In this document: one piece after another, positions 45,064-53,537 of the stretch
How the letters are laid out: the number at the start of each line of letters is the position of its first letter
Numbering within the stretch: the stretch's first letter is position 1
DNA from: Collinsella sp.
Lineage (GTDB): Bacteria > Actinomycetota > Coriobacteriia > Coriobacteriales > Coriobacteriaceae
NCBI GenBank assembly: GCA_018376905.1
Contig: JAHAAK010000009.1
Span: 18,506 to 82,505 of the forward strand
Length of the DNA stretch: 64,000 nt
Direction of reading: 5' to 3'
Made by a program: the position numbers and the translations under genes
The notes under the pieces: model-generated
What the model was told of the DNA's origin: nothing
The model's database searches: none
Seen by the model: only the letters and a program-made list of their open reading frames with translations

Positions 45064-45882
45064 TTAGAGCTCCAGGGCGAGGGTGACGGGGCAGTGGTCG
45101 CTGCCGAAGATGTCGCCGCGGATGCCGGTGCCGCGTACGTTGCCGGCGATTGCGTCGCTTACCAGGAAGTAGTCGATGCGCCAGCCTGCGTTGTTCTTGC
45201 GGGCATTAAAGCGGTAGCTCCACCAGCTGTAGACGCCCTCGACGTCGGGGTTTGCCGCGCGCCAGGTGTCGGTAAAACCGGCGTCGAGCAGCTCAGTAAA
45301 CTTGCCGCGCTCCTCGTCCGAAAAGCCGGCGTTGCCGCGGTTGGACTTGGGGTTCTTAAGGTCGATTTCCTCGTGCGCCACGTTAAAGTCGCCGCAGGTT
45401 ACGACGGGCTTGCCGGTTTCGCGCTCAAGCGCGTTCAAAAAGCCGCGGTAGGCATCGTCCCAGGCCATGCGCACGTCGATGCGGGCGAGTTCGTTTTGGG
45501 CGTTGGGCGTGTAGACGTCCACAAACCAAAACTTGTCGAACTCGAGCGCGCAGACGCGGCCCTCGGTTGCGGCTTGGGCGACGAGCTCGGCAGCCTCACC
45601 CTCGCCGGCGTAGGGCAGCAGTGCATCGGCGCGCAGTACGCGCAGCGGTTCCTGGCGGCTAAAAACCGCGGTGCCCGAGTAGCCCTTGCGCTCGGCGTAG
45701 CTCCAGGTTTGGTGATAGCCGGCCAGGTCGATATCGACCTGGCCTTCTTGCAGCTTGGTCTCCTGCAGCGCCAGGATATCGACGTCGAGTTCTTGCGCGA
45801 TCTGAATAAAGCTCGGGTCCTTTTTGAGCACGGCGCGCAGGCCGTTGACGTTCCACGAGGCGAAAGTGTAAGTCTGGGGCAT
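45064..45882 (-). CDS. Exodeoxyribonuclease III
   Basis: A 272-residue AP endonuclease/3'-exonuclease of the exonuclease-endonuclease-phosphatase fold, for base-excision repair. Motifs: FASWNVNGLRA, ILALQETKLQ (metal Glu), CGDFNVAHEEIDLKNPK, WRIDYFLVS and the catalytic GSDHCPVTL. Closest in pattern to ExoA/XthA. The ATG follows an AAAGGA site. It is divergent from the sirtuin gene. Confidence 0.94.
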   Translation of the reverse strand: MPQTYTFASWNVNGLRAVLKKDPSFIQIAQELDVDILALQETKLQEGQVDIDLAGYHQTWSYAERKGYSGTAVFSRQEPLRVLRADALLPYAGEGEAAELVAQAATEGRVCALEFDKFWFVDVYTPNAQNELARIDVRMAWDDAYRGFLNALERETGKPVVTCGDFNVAHEEIDLKNPKSNRGNAGFSDEERGKFTELLDAGFTDTWRAANPDVEGVYSWWSYRFNARKNNAGWRIDYFLVSDAIAGNVRGTGIRGDIFGSDHCPVTLALEL

Positions 45883-45996
45883 GGTGTCCTTTCGACGGGG
45901 TTGGCAGGCTTAAGATTAACGCAACAGAGGCGGGGCGGGCCCCGCGGGCGACGGCGCAATTGCAGTCGCCCCGACCAACATGGACGGAGGACAAAC

Positions 45997-46749
45997 ATGA
46001 CGCAAGCGATAACAGATCCCAAACAGGCCTCCGCTGCGCTGGCGGAGCTGTTCGAAACCCATAGCCACGTGGTCTTCTTTGGCGGCGCGGGCGTTTCCAC
46101 GGCGAGTGGCATCCCCGATTTCCGCAGCGTGGACGGTCTGTATCACCAGCGGTTTTCCTATCCGCCCGAGACTATGCTCTCGCACAGCTTCTACGAGGCG
46201 CATCCGGCGGAGTTTTTCGACTTCTACCGGACCAAGATGATCGCGCTTGGCGCCAAGCCCAACCGCTGCCACACCAAGCTGGCCGAGCTGGAGCGCGCCG
46301 GCAAGCTAAATGCCGTGGTGACGCAAAATATCGACGGTCTGCATCAGATGGCCGGCTCACAGCGCGTGTTCGAGCTGCACGGATCGGTCCATCGCAACAT
46401 TTGCCAGTCGTGCGGCGCGGTCTATAGCGCCGAGTGGATTTGCTCGCGCGAGCACGAGGACGCCGCGGGCGTACCCGTGTGTCCTGCGTGCGGTGGGCGC
46501 ATCAAGCCCGATGTGGTGCTCTACGAGGAGCCGCTCGACGAGCACGTGCTGACCGGCGCCGTTGCCGCCATTGCCGCGGCCGATGCCCTCATTGTGGGCG
46601 GGACCTCGCTCGTGGTGTATCCGGCGGCGGGCCTTACGCGTTACTTTACCGGCGATACGCTGGCTATTTGCAATCTTGCTCCCACCGATCAGGATGCAAA
46701 TGCCGACCTGCTGATTTCTTGCGACATCGCGGCCGCGTTTGCGTTCTAG
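45997..46749 (+). CDS. NAD-dependent protein deacylase (sirtuin)
   Basis: A 250-residue Sir2 enzyme removing acyl groups from lysine with NAD. Motifs: FFGGAGVSTASGIPDFRS, VVTQNIDGLHQMAG, catalytic His in FELHGSVH and four zinc Cys in CQSC and CPAC; an extra Cys (ICSRE) lies between. VGGTSLVVYPAAGL closes the Rossmann part. The ATG at 45997 has GGAGG upstream; the frame is open far upstream but that part overlaps exonuclease III on the other strand. folP-folK follows after 94 bp. Confidence 0.94.
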   Translation: MTQAITDPKQASAALAELFETHSHVVFFGGAGVSTASGIPDFRSVDGLYHQRFSYPPETMLSHSFYEAHPAEFFDFYRTKMIALGAKPNRCHTKLAELERAGKLNAVVTQNIDGLHQMAGSQRVFELHGSVHRNICQSCGAVYSAEWICSREHEDAAGVPVCPACGGRIKPDVVLYEEPLDEHVLTGAVAAIAAADALIVGGTSLVVYPAAGLTRYFTGDTLAICNLAPTDQDANADLLISCDIAAAFAF

Positions 46750-46843
46750 CCCGTGTGCGCGGATACAATAGAAAGACTGATTGCAAAGCGACCCCGCCGC
46801 CTGCGCCCGAGCGCGGCGGCGCGGGCATTTGAGGAGGATGTTC

Positions 46844-48577
46844 ATGGCGAACGATAGCAAGACATGGCGGTGCGGAAAGTACGAGCTCAGCTTTGACCGT
46901 CCGCGCATCATGGGCGTCCTCAACGTGACGCCCGATTCGTTTAGCGACGGCGGTGAGCACTTTGACCAAGATGCCGCTATCGAGTACGGCCTGGCGATGC
47001 TCGATGCCGGCGCCGACATCATCGACGTGGGCGGCGAGTCCACGCGCCCCGGCTTTACCCCGGTCAACCCCGACGAGGAGGCGCGTCGCGTGCTGCCCGT
47101 CGTGCGCGCGCTTGCCAAAGAGGGCGCCATCGTCTCGATCGATACGCGTCATGTGGCGGTTGCCAAGGCGGCTGTGCGCTGCGGTGCTTCGATTGTCAAC
47201 GACGTGACGGGCTTCACCGATCCCAAGATGGTTGAGTTCGTTAAGACGAGTACCTGCGGCGTCATCGTAATGCACGCCGGCGAGGTCGCCGCACCCGCCC
47301 GCACGCACGCGACGGTGCAGCTCGATACCTCGGCTGCGGCGTTTGTTGCCGAGAAGGCACGCGAAGCGGCTGCCGAGGCCGCGCGCGAGGCCGAGAAGCC
47401 GGCCCGTCGCCGTCGCGGCAAGTTGCTGGGCGAGCCCAAGGTTGAGGCCAAGCTTCCGGGCGGTGTGGTACAGCCCTCGCTGCCGTTTGGCGAACCGGAG
47501 CCCGCGCCCGAGTCCGAGCCAGAGACGCCGGCTGCCGAGCAGACCGCTCCTGCCGCCGAGACTGCAGAGCCCGAGACCGTGCCCGCAGCTACCGAAGCCG
47601 CACCAGAGCCCAGCGACCACCTGGCCGCCATGATGCGCCGCAGCGCCCGCCGCGAGGAAGCCTACGTGCCCACCTCGCAGCTCCGCCGCTTTACCCTGCC
47701 CGATTCTGCGCCCATCATGCGCCGCGTCATGGGCTTTCTGTCCGACCAGGCCCGCACGCTCATCCATGCCGGCGTGTCGCGCGACCGTATCTGCATCGAT
47801 CCCGGCCCGGGCTTTGGCAAGACGGCCAACGAAGACATCGTCATCCAGCGCGAGACCGCTAAGATGGCGTCGCTGGGCTATCCGCTCATGTGCGCCGTGT
47901 CGCGCAAGCGCTTTGTGGGCGCCGTCTCGGGCGTGACCGAGGCCGCCGAGCGTGATGCCGCCACGTTTGGCGTGTGCCTGGGCGCCATCCAGGCCGGCGC
48001 CAACATCGTGCGCGTGCACGACGTCGCGGGCTTTGCGCAGTTCCTGAACGGTTACTGGGCGGTCGCCAAGCCGCAGCCGCGCCGCGCGTTTGTGGCCGTG
48101 GGCTCCAACCTGGGGCATCGCTGCGACAACATCCGCGCTGCGCGCGACATGATTGCCGAGATTCCGCTGACCTGCGTGTCCAACTGCTCGCGCATCTACG
48201 AGAGTGAGCCGGCCTACGAGACGCGCCAGGATGCGTTTGCCAACGCCGTCATCGAGATCAAGACCGAGCTGGCGCCGCTGGTGCTGCTCGACGAGCTCAT
48301 GAAGATCGAGGCCGAGCTGGGACGCGACCGCTCCAAGAAGGCCAAGGCCAACGGCCCGCGCACCATCGATCTGGACCTGCTGTGGATGGACGGCGAGACC
48401 CACGGCGGCAAGAAGCTGCGCCTGCCGCATCCGCTCATTGGCGAGCGCGACTTTGTGCTGGTGCCGCTCGAAGACCTGATGCACGACCCGGCGCGGTTCT
48501 TCCGCTACAACGGCGTCGAGGTCAAGGAGCCCGAGGACCGCGTGGGCCATATCGTGGGCGAATTGGGGCGTATGTAG
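46844..48577 (+). CDS. FolP-FolK fusion: dihydropteroate synthase with a large insert, plus HPPK
   Basis: A 577-residue bifunctional folate enzyme. DHPS part (~1-405): MGVLNVTPDSFSDGG, DVGGESTRPGF, IVNDVTGF, then DPGPGFGKTANED and CAVSRKRFVGAVSG. HPPK part (~410-577): FVAVGSNLGHRCDNI, SEPAYETRQDAFANAVIEI and PRTIDLDLL. Between IVMHAGE (residue ~143) and RRFTLPDSAPIM (~281) there is a ~125-residue Ala/Glu/Pro-rich insert (AAAEAAREAEKPARRRRG, then PEPAPESEPETPAAE) in the loop region where DHPS normally has a short M-H-x-x-G-x-P segment. The ATG at 46844 is 6 bp from AGGAGG; an ATG at 46838 is too close. The biotin-ligase-like gene starts at the next base. Confidence 0.93.
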   Translation: MANDSKTWRCGKYELSFDRPRIMGVLNVTPDSFSDGGEHFDQDAAIEYGLAMLDAGADIIDVGGESTRPGFTPVNPDEEARRVLPVVRALAKEGAIVSIDTRHVAVAKAAVRCGASIVNDVTGFTDPKMVEFVKTSTCGVIVMHAGEVAAPARTHATVQLDTSAAAFVAEKAREAAAEAAREAEKPARRRRGKLLGEPKVEAKLPGGVVQPSLPFGEPEPAPESEPETPAAEQTAPAAETAEPETVPAATEAAPEPSDHLAAMMRRSARREEAYVPTSQLRRFTLPDSAPIMRRVMGFLSDQARTLIHAGVSRDRICIDPGPGFGKTANEDIVIQRETAKMASLGYPLMCAVSRKRFVGAVSGVTEAAERDAATFGVCLGAIQAGANIVRVHDVAGFAQFLNGYWAVAKPQPRRAFVAVGSNLGHRCDNIRAARDMIAEIPLTCVSNCSRIYESEPAYETRQDAFANAVIEIKTELAPLVLLDELMKIEAELGRDRSKKAKANGPRTIDLDLLWMDGETHGGKKLRLPHPLIGERDFVLVPLEDLMHDPARFFRYNGVEVKEPEDRVGHIVGELGRM

Positions 48578-49279
48578 ATGATCGAGATGAATGCTGTTGC
48601 CGCCGGTACCGAGCTCGACGCGGCGCGTGACGCGGGCCGCGAGGGCATGTCCGCGGGCTGGTGCACGTGGAGCGCGGGCGATGCATCGCTGACGTTTTCG
48701 CTGGTCGTGCGCCCCGATGTGAACATGCACGTCTTCCACGGCCTGCCGTTTGTGGCCGCAATGGGCATGATGGACGCGCTCGCGGGCACAGCCGCAACGC
48801 CGGGTCTGGGGCTTGCTGGCAAGGTGGGTATCCAGTGGCCGAGTGACATCGTGTGCGGCGCGCCTGCGTTTGAGACGTCGCTCGCGCGCGTCGCCGTCAA
48901 CGGTGGCGCCGGTGCCGCGGGCATGTTCGGTGCCGTGACGGTGGATATTGAGCGTTCGGCGCTGAGCGAGCTTGGCGTGGATGTGGCCGATGAGGCGCTG
49001 GTCGAGGCATTGGCCACCGCCGTGTTGACCCGCGTTGACGCCTGGGCGGTTGTTGCCAACACGCCACAGGGTGCTGCCGGCCCGCTGGCCCCGGTGCTGG
49101 GCGAGTACTTCGACATGGTGCCGCTGCTCGGTCGCCAAGTTGCGGCGGTGTCGCCCAACGGCTTGCCACTTGCGGTCGGTGTGTTTGCGGGCCTGGACAT
49201 CTGGGGCCGCGCGACCATCAAGACCGATGCCGGCGAGCAAGAGTTTCCGCCCGAGGCCGTACGCATCCGCGGTCTGTAG
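48578..49279 (+). CDS. Biotin/lipoate-ligase-like protein (degenerate BirA)
   Basis: A 233-residue protein of uncertain function. VGIQWPSDIVCG aligns with the KWPNDI loop of biotin-protein ligases, and the C-terminus (GVFAGLDIWGRATIKTDAGEQEF) with the BirA C-terminal SH3-like domain. The usual ATP/biotin motif GRGRxxR is not evident: TWSAGDASLTFSLVVRP stands near that position. It may be a diverged ligase or a non-catalytic relative. The start follows the folPK stop directly. Adjacency to coaX (convergent) supports the call because birA and coaX often pair. Confidence 0.6.
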   Translation: MIEMNAVAAGTELDAARDAGREGMSAGWCTWSAGDASLTFSLVVRPDVNMHVFHGLPFVAAMGMMDALAGTAATPGLGLAGKVGIQWPSDIVCGAPAFETSLARVAVNGGAGAAGMFGAVTVDIERSALSELGVDVADEALVEALATAVLTRVDAWAVVANTPQGAAGPLAPVLGEYFDMVPLLGRQVAAVSPNGLPLAVGVFAGLDIWGRATIKTDAGEQEFPPEAVRIRGL

Positions 49280-49376
49280 CGCGAGGCGCCCGCACCCAAA
49301 GACAACGATGACAACGAAGCCCTTCTCGGCCTGCACCGGGGAGGGCTTTCGCGTGGCTGCAGGGTGGCATCTCGGT

Positions 49377-49505
49377 CCTATTCCTCAAAACTGAAAATTT
49401 TTCGTTTTTGAGGAATAGGAAAACATGCGCGATATCGCTGTGCTGGGCGTATTCGAGGAGTCTCTATTCCTCAAAATTGAAAATTATTCAGTTTTGAGGA
49501 ATAGG
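49377..49505. repeat. Tandem pair of CTATTCCTCAAAA palindromes
   Basis: Copy 1 (49377-49419) and copy 2 (49464-49505) each run CTATTCCTCAAAA...TTTTGAGGAATAG with an AT-rich middle (TGAAAATT then TTC). The starts are ~85 bp apart. They lie in the 283-bp gap between the convergent biotin-ligase-like gene and coaX, where no gene is seen. Confidence 0.85.
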
Positions 49506-49562
49506 CTTGGCGAACGTTTGCGGGGACTGTGGCATCGGGCGTGCTCGACTTAGGTCCCCGTC

Positions 49563-50336
49563 CTACCCCAGCTTCTGCATGCGGCGGTAGATTTCGCAGA
49601 TGCCTTTGATGGTGAGTTGGCCGTCGACCACGTCGAAGGCGTCGGTCGAATCGGCGACGATGCTGGCGAGGCCGCCCGTGGCGATAACGGTGGCGTCCTC
49701 GCGCCCCAGCTCGCGCTTCATGCGCGCGACCAGGCCCTCGGCCATGGCGGCGGCGCCCGTTACGGCGCCGACCTTGATGCACTCCTCGGTATCACGGCCG
49801 ATGGCGTGCTCGGGCGCCTCGAGCGGAACGCTGGCGAGCTTGGCGGCTCGGGCGGCGAGTGCGTCCATCGAAATGCGGATGCCCGGCGCAATCGCTCCAC
49901 CAATGTAATAGCCGTCCTCGTCGATGACGTCGATATTGGTTGCGGTGCCAAAGTCCACCACGATCGCCGGAGCGCCGTAGAAGGTCTCGGCAGCGACGGC
50001 GTTGGCGATGCGGTCGGCACCAACGGCCTGGGGGCGCGCCGCCCGCAGCTTGGTCACCGCGGCCGTCTGCGGCCCAATAACGATGGCATCTGCCGCGATG
50101 CGGTTGGCCACGGCGTGCCACTCGCGCGAGAGCTGCGGCACCACGCCGGCAAAGGCGATCGCGTCGACCGCGTCGAGCGAGAGATCGTACATCTTAAAGA
50201 AACCCATCAGGCGCACGTGGATCTCGTCGGCGGTATAGGAGCGGTCGGTGGGCATGCGCCACGACTGCACCAGCTCGTCTCCGTCAAACAGGCCCATGGC
50301 CGTCTGCGTGTTTCCCATATCGATAGCGAGCAGCAT
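49563..50336 (-). CDS. coaX: Type III pantothenate kinase
   Basis: A 257-residue ASKHA-fold kinase for the first step of CoA synthesis. Motifs: LLAIDMGNTQTAMGLF (phosphate 1), RPQAVGADRIANAVAA, IVVDFGTATNIDVID (phosphate 2) and GGAIAPGIRISMDALAARAAKL. The ATG at 50336 has TGGAG upstream; longer in-frame versions overlap the tRNA on the other strand. Stands alone, convergent with the folate genes. Confidence 0.95.
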   Translation of the reverse strand: MLLAIDMGNTQTAMGLFDGDELVQSWRMPTDRSYTADEIHVRLMGFFKMYDLSLDAVDAIAFAGVVPQLSREWHAVANRIAADAIVIGPQTAAVTKLRAARPQAVGADRIANAVAAETFYGAPAIVVDFGTATNIDVIDEDGYYIGGAIAPGIRISMDALAARAAKLASVPLEAPEHAIGRDTEECIKVGAVTGAAAMAEGLVARMKRELGREDATVIATGGLASIVADSTDAFDVVDGQLTIKGICEIYRRMQKLG

Positions 50337-50532
50337 GTCTACTCCAGGTGTCGGCGTAAAAGGACGCGCACCATTGTATACGCGCCGCCGACGGCGCTCG
50401 GCTGCGATTCGTTTGTGGTGATATGGAATGAGGGGTTTAAATATGAAGGAATTATGCTCTACGAGATTTTCCTTGCCGTTTACCGAACTCCCACGTAATA
50501 TTCTTTCTTGCGCACATGAGGCGCCCAGACAT

Positions 50533-50609
50533 TGCGGGGTGGAGCAGTCTGGTAGCTCGCCGGGCTCATAACCCGGAGGTCGTAGGTTCAAATCCTGCCC
50601 CCGCGACCA
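50533..50609 (+). tRNA. Initiator tRNA-Met (CAT)
   Basis: A 77-base cloverleaf with encoded CCA. Acceptor TGCGGGG/CCCCGCG has a non-Watson-Crick 1:72 pair; the anticodon arm CCGGG-CTCATAA-CCCGG has the three G-C pairs of initiator tRNA; T arm GTAGG-TTCAAAT-CCTGC. Anticodon CAT. Confidence 0.95.
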
Positions 50610-50618
50610 AGAACTTGC

Positions 50619-50648
50619 AGCTCGTCGGCCTAGCCGGCGAGCTTTTTT
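50619..50648 (+). terminator. Terminator of the tRNA gene
   Basis: AGCTCGTCGGC (50619-50629) pairs with GCCGGCGAGCT (50633-50643, one G-T pair), followed by TTTTTT. Confidence 0.9.
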
Positions 50649-50697
50649 GTTATTCCGGGACTGTTTTCTCAGCCCAATTCCCAACCCCTCAAACAAA

Positions 50698-50915
50698 ATC
50701 TCAATCTGTAACATCTAGACCCGATTTGGGCGGCTAGGTGTTACAGGTTGAGATGTTTCGGCAGGACGGTCTCCGTTTGTCTAGATCTGTAACAGGTAGG
50801 GGTCAAAAGTGGGCCTAGCTGTTACAGATCTAGATTGTTGAGGATGGGTTGAGAGGAATGTCTCGATCTGTAACAGTAAGACCCGGTTTTGCTGAGCAAC
50901 TGTTACAGATCGAGA
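50698..50915. repeat. Three-unit palindrome array 2 (CTGTAACA family)
   Basis: Units at 50698-50754, 50780-50834 and 50861-50915 repeat the pattern of array 1: TCTNRATCTGTAACA outward, TGTTACAGATCKAGA inward, starts 82 and 81 bp apart. As in array 1, the first unit is 57 bp and the next two 55 bp. It lies between the tRNA terminator and the flavin reductase gene, ending 142 bp before that ATG. Confidence 0.9.
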
Positions 50916-51057
50916 CAAACCGACGGGCCGCCCCGCCCCATCCACCTGCTGCTACCTGTTATCCGCCGATTTCCGTTGCGCTGTTGTATTCCCATGCCAT
51001 ATCCTCTAGACAACTACGCGGCATCATCGCCGCCGCGCCTACAAGAGAGGAATGTCC

Positions 51058-53088
51058 ATGACCGCACCTGCATCCAAGCTGCTCCAGCCCATTACGGTTG
51101 GCCCCCTTGAGCTCAAGAACCGCATTATGTTCCCGCCGCTGACCACCGGCTACGAGGAGCGCGACGGCTCCATTGGCGAGCGCAGCCTGGCTTTTTACGA
51201 GCGCTTGGCCCGTGGCGGCGTGAGCTACATCGTCATCGGCGACGTTGCTCCCGTCATGACCGCAAGCCCCACGCCCAAGCTGGCGACCGACGCCCAGATC
51301 CCCACGTTTAAGGCCCTGGCCGACGTCGTCCACAAGCACGGCGCCAAGGTCGCGCTGCAGCTGTTCCACCCCGAGTACGATGTGCCCGGTGTCGGCCGCA
51401 TGGTCATGGGATCCATGGCCGCCGCCAAGGCCGCGCAGGAGGCCAAGGCCGCCGGCGACGAGGAGACCTTTGCCGCCAAGATGGCCGAGTCCAACGAGAT
51501 CCGCAACCAGGCATACGCCAAGCTGCACCACGACATGCAGCACTTTGTGAACGAGGCCAGCGTGGAGCAGCTCACCCAGATTAAGGAGGCCATCGCTGCC
51601 TCGGCCGCTCGCGCGCAGCAGGCCGGGATCGATGCCATCGAGGTCCACGGCGACCGTCTGGTGGGTTCGCTGTGCTCGGCCATCCTCAACCATCGCACCG
51701 ACGAGTACGGCGGCTCGTTCGAGAACCGCGTTCGCTACGCGCTGGAGGTCGTCGCCGCCATTAAGGAGGCCGCGCCGCAGCTGATGGTGGAGTACAAGCT
51801 CCCCGTGATCATGGAGAACCCCGACGGCACGCCGCGCGGCAAGGGCGGCCTGCAGCCCGACGAGGCCTGTGAGTTTGCCAAGCTGCTCGAGGGCGCGGGC
51901 ATCGACATGATCCAGGTCGCGCAGGCCAACCACACCGGCAACATGGGCGACACCATTCCGCCCATGGGCGCCATGCCCTACAACTGGACGCTGCCCGTGG
52001 CCGAGCGCGTCAAGGCCCTGGTCTCCGTGCCGGTGGCAACCGTCGGTCGTGTTGTCTCGGTCGAGGCCGGCGAGAAGATTCTGGAAGACGGCGCGGCCGA
52101 CATCATCGCCTACGGCCGCTCGCTCATGTGCGACCCCGACATTGCGCTGAAGGCCGCCACGGGCGAGCCCATCCGCGAGTGCCTCAACTGCAACAAGGGC
52201 TGCGTCGACGCGATTCAAAACCGCAAGTACATCTCGTGCGTGCTCAATGCCGAGAACGGTGACGAGGCGACCATCGCCATTAAGCCGGGCGAGGGCGACA
52301 AGAAGATCGCCGTGGTGGGCGGCGGTATTGCCGGCCTGGAGGCCGCTCGCGTGGCGGCCAAGCGCGGCTACGATGTGACCGTCTACGAGGCGAGCGATCA
52401 TCTGGGCGGCCAGATTGTGCTGGCGGCTGCGCCTCCGCGCAAGGACGAGATCATGCGCTCGGTTGAGTACTACGAGAAGATTCTGCCCGGCCTGGGAGTG
52501 AAGGTTGAGCTCAACCATGCCGCTACCGCTGAGGACCTCAACGCCGCCGACGCCGCGATTGTGGCCGTGGGCGCGCACGACGTGGTCATCCCCGTTCCGG
52601 GTGCCGACTCGGAGAAGGTCGTCTCGAGCTGGGACGTGCTGGCCGGCAAGGTGGAGCTCAGCGGCCGCGTCGCCGTCATTGGCGGTGGCCTGGTGGGCAC
52701 CGAGACTGCCGAGTATCTGCTGCAGCACGGCTGCGAGGTGGCGATCGTGGAGATGCTCGACAAGATTGCCGCGGGCGAGTCCGAGACCATTCTGCCGCTG
52801 ATTATGAGCGACTTTGCCGAGCACAACGTGGAGCAGCACGTGAAGACCCGCCTGACCGCCATTACCGACGAGGGCGTGGAGGCTGTTCGCACCACCGAGG
52901 ACGGCGCCGAGGAGCCGGTGAAGATCGCCTGCGATTACGTGGTGATGGCCGTGGGCTCCAAGGCCAACGCGTTTGACCTGGATGGCGTGACGGTGCCCGT
53001 GACCTGCGTGGGCGACTGCTCGGGTGAGCGCACCGCCGACATCGCGAGCGCCATTCGCACGGCGTATCACGCGGCCAACGAGCTGTAG
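51058..53088 (+). CDS. Old-yellow-enzyme/2,4-dienoyl-CoA-reductase-type flavoprotein
   Basis: A 676-residue reductase with three parts: an OYE TIM barrel binding FMN (~1-360; KNRIMFPPLTTGYEERDG, HGDRLVGSLCSAILNHRTDEYGG), a [4Fe-4S] set C-x2-C-x3-C-x11-C (ECLNCNKGC...C, ~378-400) and FAD/NAD(P) domains (VVGGGIAGLEAARVAAKRG; AVIGGGLVGTETAEYLL). The usual HxxH-type substrate Tyr/His pattern of the barrel is changed (IEVHGDRL instead of VHxAHGYL), so the substrate may differ. BaiCD and FadH share this layout and reduce enoates such as bile-acid or dienoyl-CoA intermediates; the substrate here is unknown. ATG at 51058 is 7 bp from AGAGG. No bai genes nearby. Confidence 0.88.
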   Translation: MTAPASKLLQPITVGPLELKNRIMFPPLTTGYEERDGSIGERSLAFYERLARGGVSYIVIGDVAPVMTASPTPKLATDAQIPTFKALADVVHKHGAKVALQLFHPEYDVPGVGRMVMGSMAAAKAAQEAKAAGDEETFAAKMAESNEIRNQAYAKLHHDMQHFVNEASVEQLTQIKEAIAASAARAQQAGIDAIEVHGDRLVGSLCSAILNHRTDEYGGSFENRVRYALEVVAAIKEAAPQLMVEYKLPVIMENPDGTPRGKGGLQPDEACEFAKLLEGAGIDMIQVAQANHTGNMGDTIPPMGAMPYNWTLPVAERVKALVSVPVATVGRVVSVEAGEKILEDGAADIIAYGRSLMCDPDIALKAATGEPIRECLNCNKGCVDAIQNRKYISCVLNAENGDEATIAIKPGEGDKKIAVVGGGIAGLEAARVAAKRGYDVTVYEASDHLGGQIVLAAAPPRKDEIMRSVEYYEKILPGLGVKVELNHAATAEDLNAADAAIVAVGAHDVVIPVPGADSEKVVSSWDVLAGKVELSGRVAVIGGGLVGTETAEYLLQHGCEVAIVEMLDKIAAGESETILPLIMSDFAEHNVEQHVKTRLTAITDEGVEAVRTTEDGAEEPVKIACDYVVMAVGSKANAFDLDGVTVPVTCVGDCSGERTADIASAIRTAYHAANEL

Positions 53089-53163
53089 TTGAACATCGCG
53101 GCCAGGCGGGGCGGTAGCACGGATCCGTCTCGCCCGGCTGTGTCCCGTCGGGTGTCAACCGGT

Positions 53164-53200
53164 GCGGGGTCTGCAAGCGCAGCAGGTCCCGCCCTTTTTG
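53164..53200 (+). terminator. Terminator after the flavin reductase
   Basis: GCGGGG-T-CTGC (53164-53174) pairs with GCAG-CA-GGTCCCGC (53178-53192) in a bulged stem followed by CCTTTTTGTTTT. Confidence 0.6.
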
Positions 53201-53210
53201 TTTTGCTCCG

Positions 53211-53528
53211 GTGGATGGCAATGCGCGGTAATCATGAGGAGTGAGGACGTCTACTGTCTTGCAGATCACTCAAAATTATTGGGGGAGGGGTTAATAACTA
53301 TATCCTCTATACCAAAGGACATAAAGAGATGCCAATTTTGTTGACAAGCGAATGACGATTAGCTGCGAGTCAGCTACCAGCGTAAATAATCGATAAAGAA
53401 ATGTCGTAATTTGGTGCCAAATGCCCAGATAACGCCGCGTCTATTTTAATTAACTGCTTTGAGCAAACAGCAAAATGCTACTATCTAACTTGCACGTAAG
53501 AAAGCAGATTAACGGTTAAGGCTAAGAA
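53211..53528 (+). promoter_or_regulatory. AT-rich upstream region of the HTH gene
   Basis: This ~320-bp stretch is much richer in A+T than the surrounding genes and holds no gene. A possible -10 (TACTAT, 53479-53484) with TTGAGC at 53459 has short 14-bp spacing. Such AT-rich upstream DNA suggests control by a nucleoid protein or recent arrival. Confidence 0.4.
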
Positions 53529-53537
53529 GTGGCAGGT

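Noticed and set aside
44986..45996. Long N-terminal extension of the sirtuin gene
   Set aside because: It runs antisense to exonuclease III; the ATG at 45997 has GGAGG and begins the Sir2 fold.
53089..53160. T-box or attenuator after the flavin reductase
   Set aside because: Short GC-rich hairpins only; no T-box bulge sequence and no aminoacyl-tRNA-related gene downstream.
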